Source: an uncultured Bacteroidales bacterium
GTDB lineage: Bacteria > Bacteroidota > Bacteroidia > Bacteroidales > F082
Assembly: GCA_905234645.1 (NCBI GenBank)
Contig: CAJOIS010000003.1
Location: 58,395 to 122,394, forward strand
Length of the DNA: 64,000 nt
Direction: 5' to 3'
Within the stretch, counting starts at the first letter, position 1. Every line of letters starts with the position of its first letter. Both the position numbers and the translations under genes were made by a program. Below are positions 55,174 to 64,000 of the stretch, piece after piece. The notes beneath the pieces were generated by a model that was not told the DNA's origin, made no database searches, and saw nothing but the letters and a program-made list of their open reading frames with translations.

Positions 55174-56382
55174 TCACCCACACTTTGAATAGCCACAGTT
55201 CTTGCAATGCTTGCAGCCGTCCTCGAAGACGAGCTTTTCACCGCAGTTGGGGCATTTCTCCTTCTCGTCGACAACGCCGTCGGGTACGTATTTCTTCAAG
55301 GCACGGGCGATGCCGTTTTTCCATGTGTTGATGTTGTCCTCGTCCACGTTCAGGTTCTGTACCAGGTTGATTACATACTGTATCGGCATGCCGTGGCGCA
55401 GGATGCCTGAAATCAGCTTGGCGTAGTTCCAGTATTCCTTGTTGAAGGACCTTGACAGGCCTTGCATCATCACCTCGTAGCCGTCCTTGTCGGTGTAGCG
55501 GAAGTCGTATCGTGAGGCCTCGCCTTTGGTTTTCTCTCTGATGATTACACCTTTCTCTACATACGGTGGCAAGAAGAATCCTTCTGCTTTGCCAAGGAAG
55601 ATTTCGTAAGGTTTGCCGTGGAGGATGCCCACGAAGGCGATCCATTTTTCGTAGTTGTTTTGGAAGCGTACGACGTCGCATTCCAATTCTTTCGGACGCG
55701 GCGGAGCGGCTGTCTCTCTGATGTCGTCGGGACGGGAGCCGTTCTGAGGCTCTTTCTTCTCCTTCTTCTCGTCTTTCGATACCAACACGCCGTCGCGGGA
55801 GCCGTCGCGGTAGATGGTCATGCCCTTGCAACCACTCTCCCAAGCGGTCATATAGATCTGGCTGACGAGTTCTTCCGTCGTTTCTTTCGGAACATTGACC
55901 GTGACGCTGATGCTGTGGTCGACCCACTTCTGCATCGACCCCTGCATCTTCACCTTGTTCACCCAGTCGATGTCGTTGGCTGTTGCCTTGTAGTAAGGCG
56001 ACTGCGCGATGACAGCGTTGAGTTTCTCATCATCATAATGCAGCACCTCGTCAACATTGTAACCGTTGACTTCCAGCCAGGTGATGAACTTATGGTGGAA
56101 GACGTTGTACTCCTCGAAAGAGTTGCCGTTCACGTCGGTGAAGGTCACATGGACGTCCTTGTCGTTGGGGTTCACCTTGCGGCGGCGTTTGTAGGCCACC
56201 ATGAAGACCGGTTCGATGCCCGATGTGGTCTGGGTGCAGATGCTGACGGTACCCGTAGGCGCGATAGTCAGCATGGCGACATTGCGGCGCCCTACGCGTG
56301 TCATCTTCTGGTAGAGGTCCTCATCCAAGGCGCGCAGGCGCTTGATGAAGGGGTTGTTTTCCTCGCGTTTGGCGTCGTACAT
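55174..56382 (-). CDS. Class II (adenosylcobalamin-dependent) ribonucleotide reductase, C-terminal part
   Basis: MYDAKREENNPFIKRL...LTIAPTGTVSICTQTTSGIEPVF...zinc-ribbon CPNCGEKLVFEDGCKHCKNCGYSKCG. Confidence 0.9.
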   Translation of the reverse strand: MYDAKREENNPFIKRLRALDEDLYQKMTRVGRRNVAMLTIAPTGTVSICTQTTSGIEPVFMVAYKRRRKVNPNDKDVHVTFTDVNGNSFEEYNVFHHKFITWLEVNGYNVDEVLHYDDEKLNAVIAQSPYYKATANDIDWVNKVKMQGSMQKWVDHSISVTVNVPKETTEELVSQIYMTAWESGCKGMTIYRDGSRDGVLVSKDEKKEKKEPQNGSRPDDIRETAAPPRPKELECDVVRFQNNYEKWIAFVGILHGKPYEIFLGKAEGFFLPPYVEKGVIIREKTKGEASRYDFRYTDKDGYEVMMQGLSRSFNKEYWNYAKLISGILRHGMPIQYVINLVQNLNVDEDNINTWKNGIARALKKYVPDGVVDEKEKCPNCGEKLVFEDGCKHCKNCGYSKCG

Positions 56383-57923
56383 CGGGAACTTGTGACGGAG
56401 GAACGGTAGGCGTTGTAAGCCAACAGTTTCTGGATCTCGGTAGAGTAGGCGATGGCTTCATCGGTGGCGTAGCGCTTGCCTAAGGCGGCGAGCATGTCGC
56501 CCTCTGCGGTAATGCCGATACCTGTCCGGCGACCCAATAGGCATTTTTCGCGGATGTTCTTCCACAGGTTCATCTCGGTCCGCTTGATTTCTTCGTCTTC
56601 GGGGTCGGCTTTGATCTTGGCCAGAATGGCATCCACCTTTTCAATTTCAAGGTCGATGATGTCGTCCATCATGCGTTGGGCGATGGCCACATGCTTCGAG
56701 AACAACTGGTGGTTGAAGCGGGCCTCCGCCGTAAACGGATGGTCGACATAACTGTAAAGGTTGATGGCGATGAGGCGGCAACTGTCGTAGGCGCAGAGCG
56801 GAATCTCACCACAAGGGTTGGTGCTCAGGGTCTTGAACCCGAGGTCAGCATAGCAGTCGGGGATGGACTCGCGGATGATGGTGTCCCAGAACATCACGCC
56901 AGGTTCGGCCGACTTCCACGCGTTGTGGATGATCTTGTTCCACAGGGCGCGGGCATCCACTTCCTTGGTGTACTTCGGGTTGGGCGAGTCTATGGGGTAC
57001 TGCTGGACGAATGGTTTGTTTTCCTTCACGCACTGCATGAATTCGTCGGTAAGGCGTACCGAGACATTGGCGTTGGTGATACGGCCTTCAGTCATCTTGG
57101 CGTCGATGAAGGCCTCCGAGTCGGGATGTTTGATGCTGATAGTCATCATCAGGGCACCGCGGCGGCCGTCTTGAGCCACTTCCTTGGTGGAGTTGGAGAA
57201 GCGTTCCATGAAAGGCACCACTCCAGTGGAGGTGAGGGCGCAGTTCTTGACGGGACTGCCGGTGGGGCGGAGGTGCGACAGGTCGTGGCCTACGCCGCCA
57301 CGTCGTTTCATCAGCTGTACCTGCTCCTGGTCGGTCTTCATGATGCCGCCGTAGGAGTCGGAGTCGCCGTTGTTGCCAATGACGAAGCAGTTTGACAGCG
57401 AGGAAATCTGGAAATTGTTGCCGATGCCGGTCATGGGGCTGCCTTGGGGGACGATGTAACGGAAATCCTTCAACACATTGAAAATCTCCTCTTCCGTCAT
57501 TGGGTTGGGATAGTTACGTTCGATGCGGGCTATCTCGCGGGCGATGCGGTGGTGCATGTCGTCGGGTGTCAACTCGTAGATGTTGCCGTCGCTGTCTTTC
57601 AAGGCGTATTTGTTGGCCCACACGTCACCGGCCAAGGCGTCGCCGTGGAAGTATTCTTTGGCGGCGGCTTTCACCTCGTCCAATGGATATATATGGTATT
57701 CGGTTTTGGTTTCTTTTTCTGCAACAGCAGCTTCCTTTTTCTGCTCCTTCTCAACCACCTGAACCTCGTCTTGGCGTTCAATCTGCTCGGCCGCAAAACT
57801 GGTATTTTTTCGCGATTCTATAATCTTGTCGTATGGTCTGGCTTCAGGCTGTGCGGCTTCTGGTTCCTCAAGGCTGCTGAATAGGTCTCCATCAAATTCC
57901 ATGGTGGTATGGTTGGGTTTCAT
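56301..57923 (-). CDS. Class II ribonucleotide reductase, N-terminal part (frame broken near 56390)
   Basis: PQGSPMTGIGNNFQISSLSNCFVIG...KRRGGVGHDLSHLRPTGSPVKN...NPCGEIPLCAYDSCRL; goes out of frame after AYNAYRSSVT. Confidence 0.9.
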   Translation of the reverse strand: MKPNHTTMEFDGDLFSSLEEPEAAQPEARPYDKIIESRKNTSFAAEQIERQDEVQVVEKEQKKEAAVAEKETKTEYHIYPLDEVKAAAKEYFHGDALAGDVWANKYALKDSDGNIYELTPDDMHHRIAREIARIERNYPNPMTEEEIFNVLKDFRYIVPQGSPMTGIGNNFQISSLSNCFVIGNNGDSDSYGGIMKTDQEQVQLMKRRGGVGHDLSHLRPTGSPVKNCALTSTGVVPFMERFSNSTKEVAQDGRRGALMMTISIKHPDSEAFIDAKMTEGRITNANVSVRLTDEFMQCVKENKPFVQQYPIDSPNPKYTKEVDARALWNKIIHNAWKSAEPGVMFWDTIIRESIPDCYADLGFKTLSTNPCGEIPLCAYDSCRLIAINLYSYVDHPFTAEARFNHQLFSKHVAIAQRMMDDIIDLEIEKVDAILAKIKADPEDEEIKRTEMNLWKNIREKCLLGRRTGIGITAEGDMLAALGKRYATDEAIAYSTEIQKLLAYNAYRSSVTSSRCTTPNARKTTPSSSACAPWMRTSTRR

Positions 57924-58158
57924 CTTGTTGATAATTAGTGTGGTACAAAGCAAACTATCGGTGTTTGCTGCGCTCTTTTTCAGAAAGCGAAATTAAGAAA
58001 GAAGACGCAAACAAGCCCCGAAAAAAGCAATTTCGGGGCTTGTTTTTTTCAACAATCGTTGTTGATAAATTTTTCTTTTTTGACTGTCAAAAAGATAGTG
58101 AAAATTGGAAAAATCTGGCACGCTGTAAAGGCGTTTTCTGAAACGTCTCCGATAGCGG

Positions 58159-59256
58159 TTATTCCTTCAGCTGTTCCATGGCATACGCATAAGCACCGAT
58201 GGCCACCGCCGACGAGGTGCCAAGTTTGGTAATGCCGATGCCCACGCGTTTAGTGGGGTTGTACCATACCATTTGGTCGCTAAAGGGCACCTTGACCATT
58301 TGCCCCGCTTTTTCGGTGAAGCGTATCATGTCTTGTGCGTCCATCAGGTTGAAAGCTTCGGTTTCCATACGGCTGAAAGCATGTCCGTCGTTGAGGCCCG
58401 AGAAAGGCTCGTTCATCTTTTTGATGAGCATGGGCATGAAGATAGGCCAAGCCCCCGACAGTCCTCCTCCGATGACGACGATGCCATCGATGAGCGAGAT
58501 GGCGTTGGCCAGCACATCTGCCAATGCAGTGGCTAGTTCATTCCATGATTTTAAGGCAGCTTCCTTGTCGCCAGGTTGTTGTCCCATGGCAATCTTGTAT
58601 ATGTCGTAAGGATGTGGCGTGTCGTTGAAGTCGATGCCTGCCTCTCTGCCGTACACGCGACGCACGGCACGGATGCTGATGCTGTCTTCTGCACTGGTGG
58701 TCGGATAGAGAGGGTTGCGGTGACGGTTGATTTCGCCGCCTGCCGAGTTGTCGCCATTAAGCAGCACTTTGTTAATGACGATGCCGCCACCAAAGCCCGT
58801 ACCTATAGTCACGCCCAACAGGTTCTTATAGCGTTTCGGATTGCGTTGTTGCTCCAACAGTTTGTTGACCTCGGGCAACAGGCCTCCCAATGCCTCTCCG
58901 TAAGCGAACAAGTCGCCGTCGTTGTTGATGAATACGGGAACATGGAACTCGTTTTCAAGCATTTGCTTCAAAGGTATGCCGCCACGGAAGGTCGGCATGT
59001 TCTCCAAGTCGCCAATGATGCCGTTGGGGTAGTCGGCGGGACCGGGGAAACAGAAACTGATGGCTGATGCTTTTGCATTACAACGGATTTCACACTCATG
59101 GAAGCCCGTGATGATTTTTTGCAGCACTTCTTCAAGTGTAGGTGCTGCCGAAGGGATGGTGAAAGGTTCAATGATTTCATGCCAGTCTTGTACGGCCGAG
59201 AACTTGAATCCAGTGCCGCCGGCATCAAGGATGAAAATGATGGGGTTGTTATTCAT
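58159..59256 (-). CDS. ROK family sugar kinase
   Basis: ILDAGGTGFKFS; PVFINNDGDLFAYGE; GVTIGTGFGGGIVIN; VIGGGLSGAW. Confidence 0.88.
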   Translation of the reverse strand: MNNNPIIFILDAGGTGFKFSAVQDWHEIIEPFTIPSAAPTLEEVLQKIITGFHECEIRCNAKASAISFCFPGPADYPNGIIGDLENMPTFRGGIPLKQMLENEFHVPVFINNDGDLFAYGEALGGLLPEVNKLLEQQRNPKRYKNLLGVTIGTGFGGGIVINKVLLNGDNSAGGEINRHRNPLYPTTSAEDSISIRAVRRVYGREAGIDFNDTPHPYDIYKIAMGQQPGDKEAALKSWNELATALADVLANAISLIDGIVVIGGGLSGAWPIFMPMLIKKMNEPFSGLNDGHAFSRMETEAFNLMDAQDMIRFTEKAGQMVKVPFSDQMVWYNPTKRVGIGITKLGTSSAVAIGAYAYAMEQLKE

Positions 59257-59881
59257 TTTGCTTTGTTTTTGTTGTTGTCGGATTATGGAATTTCTCCACC
59301 CACAGTACCCACATTAGGAAGATGATGAGGTAGAAAAAGATTTTGAAGATGTAGTCGTGGGCGAGATGGAAGGCGTTTATGTCTTGTCCAAAAAAGTGGA
59401 GGTGAATGTTTGGCCATGCGATTTGCATCAAAAGGATGCCACATATGCGCACCACGTTAGTCCACTCGATGATAACCAAACCAGCCGGGATGTACCATAG
59501 TTTATGCTTCCATGGGCCAGGGAAGAGCACCATGAGGAAAATCCAATGCATCCATTGCTTCAGGCTGGCACATTCGGGGGCAATGATGACACGCGCCCAT
59601 CCTCCTTCTTTGTTGACGGCAGCGATAACTCTGTCTTGGCTGATGGTGGTAATGTCGATGTGAAAAATGCGGTCAAGCACCCAACAGGATTGGCTGTAGA
59701 GCAAGTCAACCGACCAAACCATCAAGCTGTAGACCAGTTTCCCAATAGGCCAGTACCCTAAGGCTTGCCATCCCAAATATAAGAAATGGAAGCTGATGAT
59801 CAGCAGGATAAACAAGCCTACGTTGACCGTGCTGCGGTTCTTCGGATTCTTGCAATATGCCTTGATGCCCTCGATACTCAT
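59249..59881 (-). CDS. Exosortase/archaeosortase family protein
   Basis: Multi-TM; candidate triad Cys (APECASLKQ), Arg (WTNVVRI), His (LAHDYIFK) in expected order and spacing. Confidence 0.8.
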   Translation of the reverse strand: MSIEGIKAYCKNPKNRSTVNVGLFILLIISFHFLYLGWQALGYWPIGKLVYSLMVWSVDLLYSQSCWVLDRIFHIDITTISQDRVIAAVNKEGGWARVIIAPECASLKQWMHWIFLMVLFPGPWKHKLWYIPAGLVIIEWTNVVRICGILLMQIAWPNIHLHFFGQDINAFHLAHDYIFKIFFYLIIFLMWVLWVEKFHNPTTTKTKQNE

Positions 59882-59957
59882 TTGAAGAAATTAGGGTGCT
59901 AAGATACGGAATTATTGAAATATCCTTACCTTTGCAGCTCATTATTTTTTTGGAATT

Positions 59958-60866
59958 ATGGAAAACGATACCATCATCGAACAAGTTACAGAGACTATAC
60001 AAGACACCACAGCGGTTAACAATATGGTTGGCGGCATAAGGGAGCTGGCCACCACTCCAGTGTCGGAATGGCTGCCTGTTTTGTTGAAAGAATATGTGAT
60101 TCCTTTTGGAATCAAGCTTGTGGCTGCCATTGTGGTGCTGCTGCTCGGTCGTTGGGTCATCAAACTGATCAAGAAAGGCATGATGAGGATGATGGACAGG
60201 CGTAATGCGGACCGCACCCTCAGCACTTTTTTGATGAGCCTTGTCTCGGTATTGCTGACCTTCCTCCTTATCATTGCCATTGTGGGCATCTTGGGCGTCA
60301 ATACAAGTTCCTTAGTGGCTTTGCTCGCTTCGGCGGGACTGGCCGTCGGCATGGCCTTGAGTGGCACCTTGCAGAACTTCGCAGGGGGCGTGATGATTAT
60401 GCTTTTCAAGCCTTTCAAGGTGGGTGATTTCATATCGGCTCAAGGCTGTGAGGGCAAGGTTAGTGAGATACAGATCTTCAATACGCATTTGCTGACGACG
60501 GACAACAAGGAAGTCATCTTACCAAATGGAGCACTTTCTACCGGTACCATGACGGTGTTTTCAAAACAAGACACTCGCCGTGTCGACTGGGTGTTTTCCA
60601 TCTCGTATGGCGACGAATATGACAAGGCAAAAGCGGTGTTGAAACGTCTGTGCGAAGAAGATGAACGCATTTTGAAAACCCCGGAAACGGTAATAGAGGT
60701 GATCAAGTTGAACAACAGTTCGATAGACATTACCGTGCGTGCTTGGGTGAATACTGCAGATTATTGGGCGGTGTTTTTCGCCATGAATGAGAAGGTTTAC
60801 AAGACCTTCCCCACCGAAGATATTCACTTCCCGTTCCCGCAAATGGATGTTCATATGAAGAGTTAA
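59958..60866 (+). CDS. MscS family mechanosensitive ion channel
   Basis: GLAVGMALSGTLQNFAGGVMIMLFKPFKVGDFI; ILPNGALSTGTMTVFS. Confidence 0.95.
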   Translation: MENDTIIEQVTETIQDTTAVNNMVGGIRELATTPVSEWLPVLLKEYVIPFGIKLVAAIVVLLLGRWVIKLIKKGMMRMMDRRNADRTLSTFLMSLVSVLLTFLLIIAIVGILGVNTSSLVALLASAGLAVGMALSGTLQNFAGGVMIMLFKPFKVGDFISAQGCEGKVSEIQIFNTHLLTTDNKEVILPNGALSTGTMTVFSKQDTRRVDWVFSISYGDEYDKAKAVLKRLCEEDERILKTPETVIEVIKLNNSSIDITVRAWVNTADYWAVFFAMNEKVYKTFPTEDIHFPFPQMDVHMKS

Positions 60867-61009
60867 CGGTCTTGTAAACCATTATAATAAAGCGTTTTAC
60901 GAATTTTTTTGACACATTTTTTTGCAGAAACGATATTTGAAACGAAAAAATGTGTACTTTTGCAGTCCGTTAGAAAATAGACAATATTAATAATAAAGGA
61001 TAAAGAGTC

Positions 61010-61252
61010 ATGTCAAAAGTTTGTCAAATTACAGGTAAAAAGGTCATGCACGGCAACAATGTTTCTCACTCCAACAAGAGGACGAAGAGAACGTTTGAAC
61101 CGAATCTGAAAATCAAGAAGTTCTATGTTCCGGAATGGGATGAGTGGATCGTGCTGAAGGTTTCGGCTGCCGGCATGCGCACCATTAACAAGAAGGGCGT
61201 CTATCAAGCCATCATGGATGCTTCCGAAAAGGGCAACCTTGAACGTTGGTAA
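61010..61252 (+). CDS. rpmB: 50S ribosomal protein L28
   Basis: [33 protein letters not shown]; promoter box TACTTTTG upstream. Confidence 0.97.
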   Translation: MSKVCQITGKKVMHGNNVSHSNKRTKRTFEPNLKIKKFYVPEWDEWIVLKVSAAGMRTINKKGVYQAIMDASEKGNLERW

Positions 61253-61279
61253 TTCTTTGCCGATGTGAACAATATCTGA

Positions 61280-61309
61280 GCTGCTGTGCCTTGCGCAGCG
61301 GCTTTTTTT
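61280..61309 (+). terminator. rpmB terminator
   Basis: GCTGCTGTGC-CTT-GCGCAGCGGC stem followed by T7. Confidence 0.8.
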
Positions 61310-61366
61310 GTATAGAAGAATCGGCGTAATTGGATAATATTTCTAGGCTTTTTCAGTTATCTTTTC

Positions 61367-63889
61367 ATGCGAGCCAAGTTCATCCTCTTTGCATTGTTAC
61401 TACTGTCATTTGCAGCCACGGCGCAACATCTGCCGACGGCTAAGGTTTATGGCAAGGTGATCGACGAACACGGCCATCCTATCGAGATGGCGAACGTGGT
61501 CGTGCCCGAGCTTTTGGTGGGCTATACGACCGACGCAAGAGGTTATTATGAGCTGTCGTTACTTTCGGATTCCACCTGGACCATCCATTTCTCGTTTATC
61601 GGCTACGAGCAGAAACATGTCTCGGTGCGTCTAAAGAAGGGGGAGAAGAAGAAATTGGATGTGGTGCTGGCCTCCACCGCCATGGTGCTGCCTGATGCAG
61701 TAATAAGCGATCGCGCTGTGGAAGCCTCTAGCTTGACACGCCTTAACCCCAAGCAGGCCACTTTGCTGCCCACCATGGGCGGTGGCGTGGAGACCCTCAT
61801 CAAGACCTTGCCCGGTGTGGTGTCGAACAACGAACTCAGCTCGCAATACCGTGTGCGTGGCGGCAACTTCGACGAGAACCTCATCTATGTGAATGGCATC
61901 GAGATCTACCGTCCTTTCCTCATCGGCTCAGGACAGCAGGAGGGCTTGAGCTTTGTCAACTCGCAGCTGGTCAACAATATCGAATTCTCGGCGGGCGGCT
62001 TTGCAGCGGAGTATGGCGACAAAATGTCGTCGGTGCTTGACGTGACTTACAAAGCCCCTCGTGAGACAGCTGCGTCTTTGAGCCTCAGTCTTTTGGGTGT
62101 TGAGGCCCATGTGGAAGGCGCCACGAAAAACGAAAAATTCAGCTACCTCGTCGGTGCCCGCTACAAAAACACCTCTTTGGCATTGGGTATGATGAACACA
62201 AAGGGTGACTACAAGCCTAACTTCACTGATGCCCAGGCTTTGTTCAATTATAAGTTCAACGAGAAATGGAATCTGTCGTTTTTGGGCTATTATTCCAAAA
62301 ACCGCTATATGATGATTCCGCAGACCTCCAAAATCAACTTCGGCAATATTGACGTGCCTATGCAGGTGAACGTCTATTTTGATGGTCAGGAAATCGATGA
62401 CTATACTACTGGCTTGGGAGCCTTGACTTTGTCATACAAGCCCACCAAAGACTTGAACCTGAAGTGGATAGCTTCGGCGTATTCTGCCTATGAAACCGAG
62501 ACTTATGATATTCAAGAGCAGTATTTCTTCGGCATTCGCAATACATCCGTTGGCTCTGAGCAGTATGGCGAAGTGATTGAAAACCACGAGGTGGGTACGA
62601 TGACCAAACACGCCCGCAACGGTTTTTACGCCCAGGTCTACAGCCTCGATCATAAGGGCCTTTTTGCCTTCAATAACAGCCTGCTGAAATGGGGTCTCCG
62701 TTTCCAGCATCAGGAAATTGACGACACGGTGGACGAATGGCAGATGATGGATTCGGCAGGCTATAGTTTGCCGCATGTCCCCGATGTGATTGGCGGTTAT
62801 CCTGACGTGTTGCCCGATATTGAGATGGATTTTGTGCATAAGGCACACAATATGCTTTCGGTCAACAATTTTGACGGCTTTGTGCAGAACTCATGGACTT
62901 TGCCTTATAAGGACAAGGGCGAGTTCGTCATCACAGGAGGCGTGAGAGCCAATTATTGGGGTTATAATAATAAGGTGTATGTCAGTCCTAGAGCTGGCAT
63001 CGCCTACAAGCCGGAGAACGAAAAGAATGAGATGGTCTACCGCCTTTCGGGTGGCGTCTACAATCAGACACCGTTCTACCGTGAGATCCGCAACCGAGAC
63101 GGTAGCCTTTTCGAGCAAGCCAAAGCTCAGCGGTCGTATCAGGTTGTGGCGGGTAACGACTTCAAGTTCCATGCTTGGAATAGGCCTTTCATCCTGACCA
63201 CAGAGTTGTACTACAAGTACTTCACCCATGTCATTCCATATGATGTCGACAATGTGCGTATCCGTTACTATGCCGACCAATCGGCTAAGGCCTATACAAC
63301 GGGTCTTGACTTCAAGGTGAACGGTGAGTTTGTGAAAGGCATCGACAGTTGGGCGAGTCTTTCGTTCATGCGTGCCAGGGAAGACATCTATGGCGACTAT
63401 TATCTCGTCGATACCACTGGCAACCGCTTGCCTTTTTACAACCATAGCGACGCGCAGGTGCACGACACCGTGTATCTTGGCTGGCATGCCCGCCCCTCCA
63501 ACCAATTGGTGTATTTTTCATTGTTTTTCCAGGATTATATCCCCTTCGCACCTACATGGCGCGTCAATATGACCTTGACCTTCGGGACGGGTCTGCCTGT
63601 CAGCGACAACAACTCTGACTTCTATTCCACTTCGCGAAACTATCCTGCCTATCGTCGTGTCGACATCGGTTTCAGCAAACAACTTATCAGCGAAGCCAGC
63701 AGTTTCAGAAAAGGCAATCCGTTACGTTATATCAAGAATATGTACGTGAGTGTTGATGTCTTCAACTTGCTTGACATTCCCAATACGATCTCTTACACTT
63801 GGGTAAAATACATCGACAACCGCTATTACGGTGTGAACAATTATCTGACACCGCGATACGTAAATGTGAAGTTGATGATGGAGTTCTAA
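61367..63889 (+). CDS. TonB-dependent receptor with carboxypeptidase-regulatory-like domain
   Basis: Signal peptide; VYGKVIDEHGHPIEMANVVVPE; plug VETLIKTLPGVVSNNELSSQYRVRGGNFDENLIYVNGIEIYRPFL; C-terminal VNVKLMMEF. Confidence 0.93.
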   Translation: MRAKFILFALLLLSFAATAQHLPTAKVYGKVIDEHGHPIEMANVVVPELLVGYTTDARGYYELSLLSDSTWTIHFSFIGYEQKHVSVRLKKGEKKKLDVVLASTAMVLPDAVISDRAVEASSLTRLNPKQATLLPTMGGGVETLIKTLPGVVSNNELSSQYRVRGGNFDENLIYVNGIEIYRPFLIGSGQQEGLSFVNSQLVNNIEFSAGGFAAEYGDKMSSVLDVTYKAPRETAASLSLSLLGVEAHVEGATKNEKFSYLVGARYKNTSLALGMMNTKGDYKPNFTDAQALFNYKFNEKWNLSFLGYYSKNRYMMIPQTSKINFGNIDVPMQVNVYFDGQEIDDYTTGLGALTLSYKPTKDLNLKWIASAYSAYETETYDIQEQYFFGIRNTSVGSEQYGEVIENHEVGTMTKHARNGFYAQVYSLDHKGLFAFNNSLLKWGLRFQHQEIDDTVDEWQMMDSAGYSLPHVPDVIGGYPDVLPDIEMDFVHKAHNMLSVNNFDGFVQNSWTLPYKDKGEFVITGGVRANYWGYNNKVYVSPRAGIAYKPENEKNEMVYRLSGGVYNQTPFYREIRNRDGSLFEQAKAQRSYQVVAGNDFKFHAWNRPFILTTELYYKYFTHVIPYDVDNVRIRYYADQSAKAYTTGLDFKVNGEFVKGIDSWASLSFMRAREDIYGDYYLVDTTGNRLPFYNHSDAQVHDTVYLGWHARPSNQLVYFSLFFQDYIPFAPTWRVNMTLTFGTGLPVSDNNSDFYSTSRNYPAYRRVDIGFSKQLISEASSFRKGNPLRYIKNMYVSVDVFNLLDIPNTISYTWVKYIDNRYYGVNNYLTPRYVNVKLMMEF

Positions 63890-63910
63890 AGAAAAAGCGA
63901 GGCGTTGACA

Positions 63911-64000
63911 TGAACCCCGAAAGTTGGACAAAAAACTTTCGGGGTTTTATTATGTCACAAAAGAGGAACAAACACACATTCGAAGATCGACTGAAGTACA
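63911..64000 (+). mobile_element. Left end of an IS3-family-like insertion sequence (truncated by the window)
   Basis: TGAACCCCGAAAGTTGGACAAAAAACTTTCGGGGTT end (13-bp perfect internal inverted repeat) followed by a transposase-like ORF. Confidence 0.6.
63952..64000 (+). CDS. Transposase N-terminus (partial)
   Basis: MSQKRNKHTFEDRLKY..., HTH start as in IS3/IS150-group OrfA. Confidence 0.55.
   Translation, partial: MSQKRNKHTFEDRLKY

Overview
The 64 kb window comes from a Bacteroidetes (probably Bacteroidales) chromosome. Supporting signs are many TAnnTTTG -7 promoter boxes, gldD/gldE, PorV-like and DUF5103 (T9SS plug) proteins, and several secreted proteins with T9SS-type C-terminal sorting domains. 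Most of the window is housekeeping: greA, HIT, priA, purL, ybaK, AI-2E transporter, mltD-like, tnaA, corA, gldD/gldE, ssb, mutY, HU, a COX24-type mini ribosomal protein, rng, trpS, hflX, tatD, a class II RNR, a ROK kinase, mscS and rpmB. I saw no rRNA, tRNA or CRISPR. An IS3-like element begins at the right edge. The most unusual region is 39.8-48.2 kb. It holds a TPR/HTH regulator and two tandem surface-protein genes built from about six copies of a ~200-aa module. A 67-72 bp structured GC-rich repeat flanks it, and each copy occupies the 5' UTR of an unrelated gene (the TPR regulator and trpS). Inside the island, several unrelated REP-like palindromes are translated in frame at equivalent places in the T9SS linker/CTD of both paralogs. 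Other leads are an intrinsic terminator between promoter and greA, a short leader ORF plus hairpin before tnaA, a solitary exosortase-family protein, a cysteate synthase, and two reading-frame disruptions (a surface protein and the B12-dependent RNR). Everything is by eye; no database searches were run.
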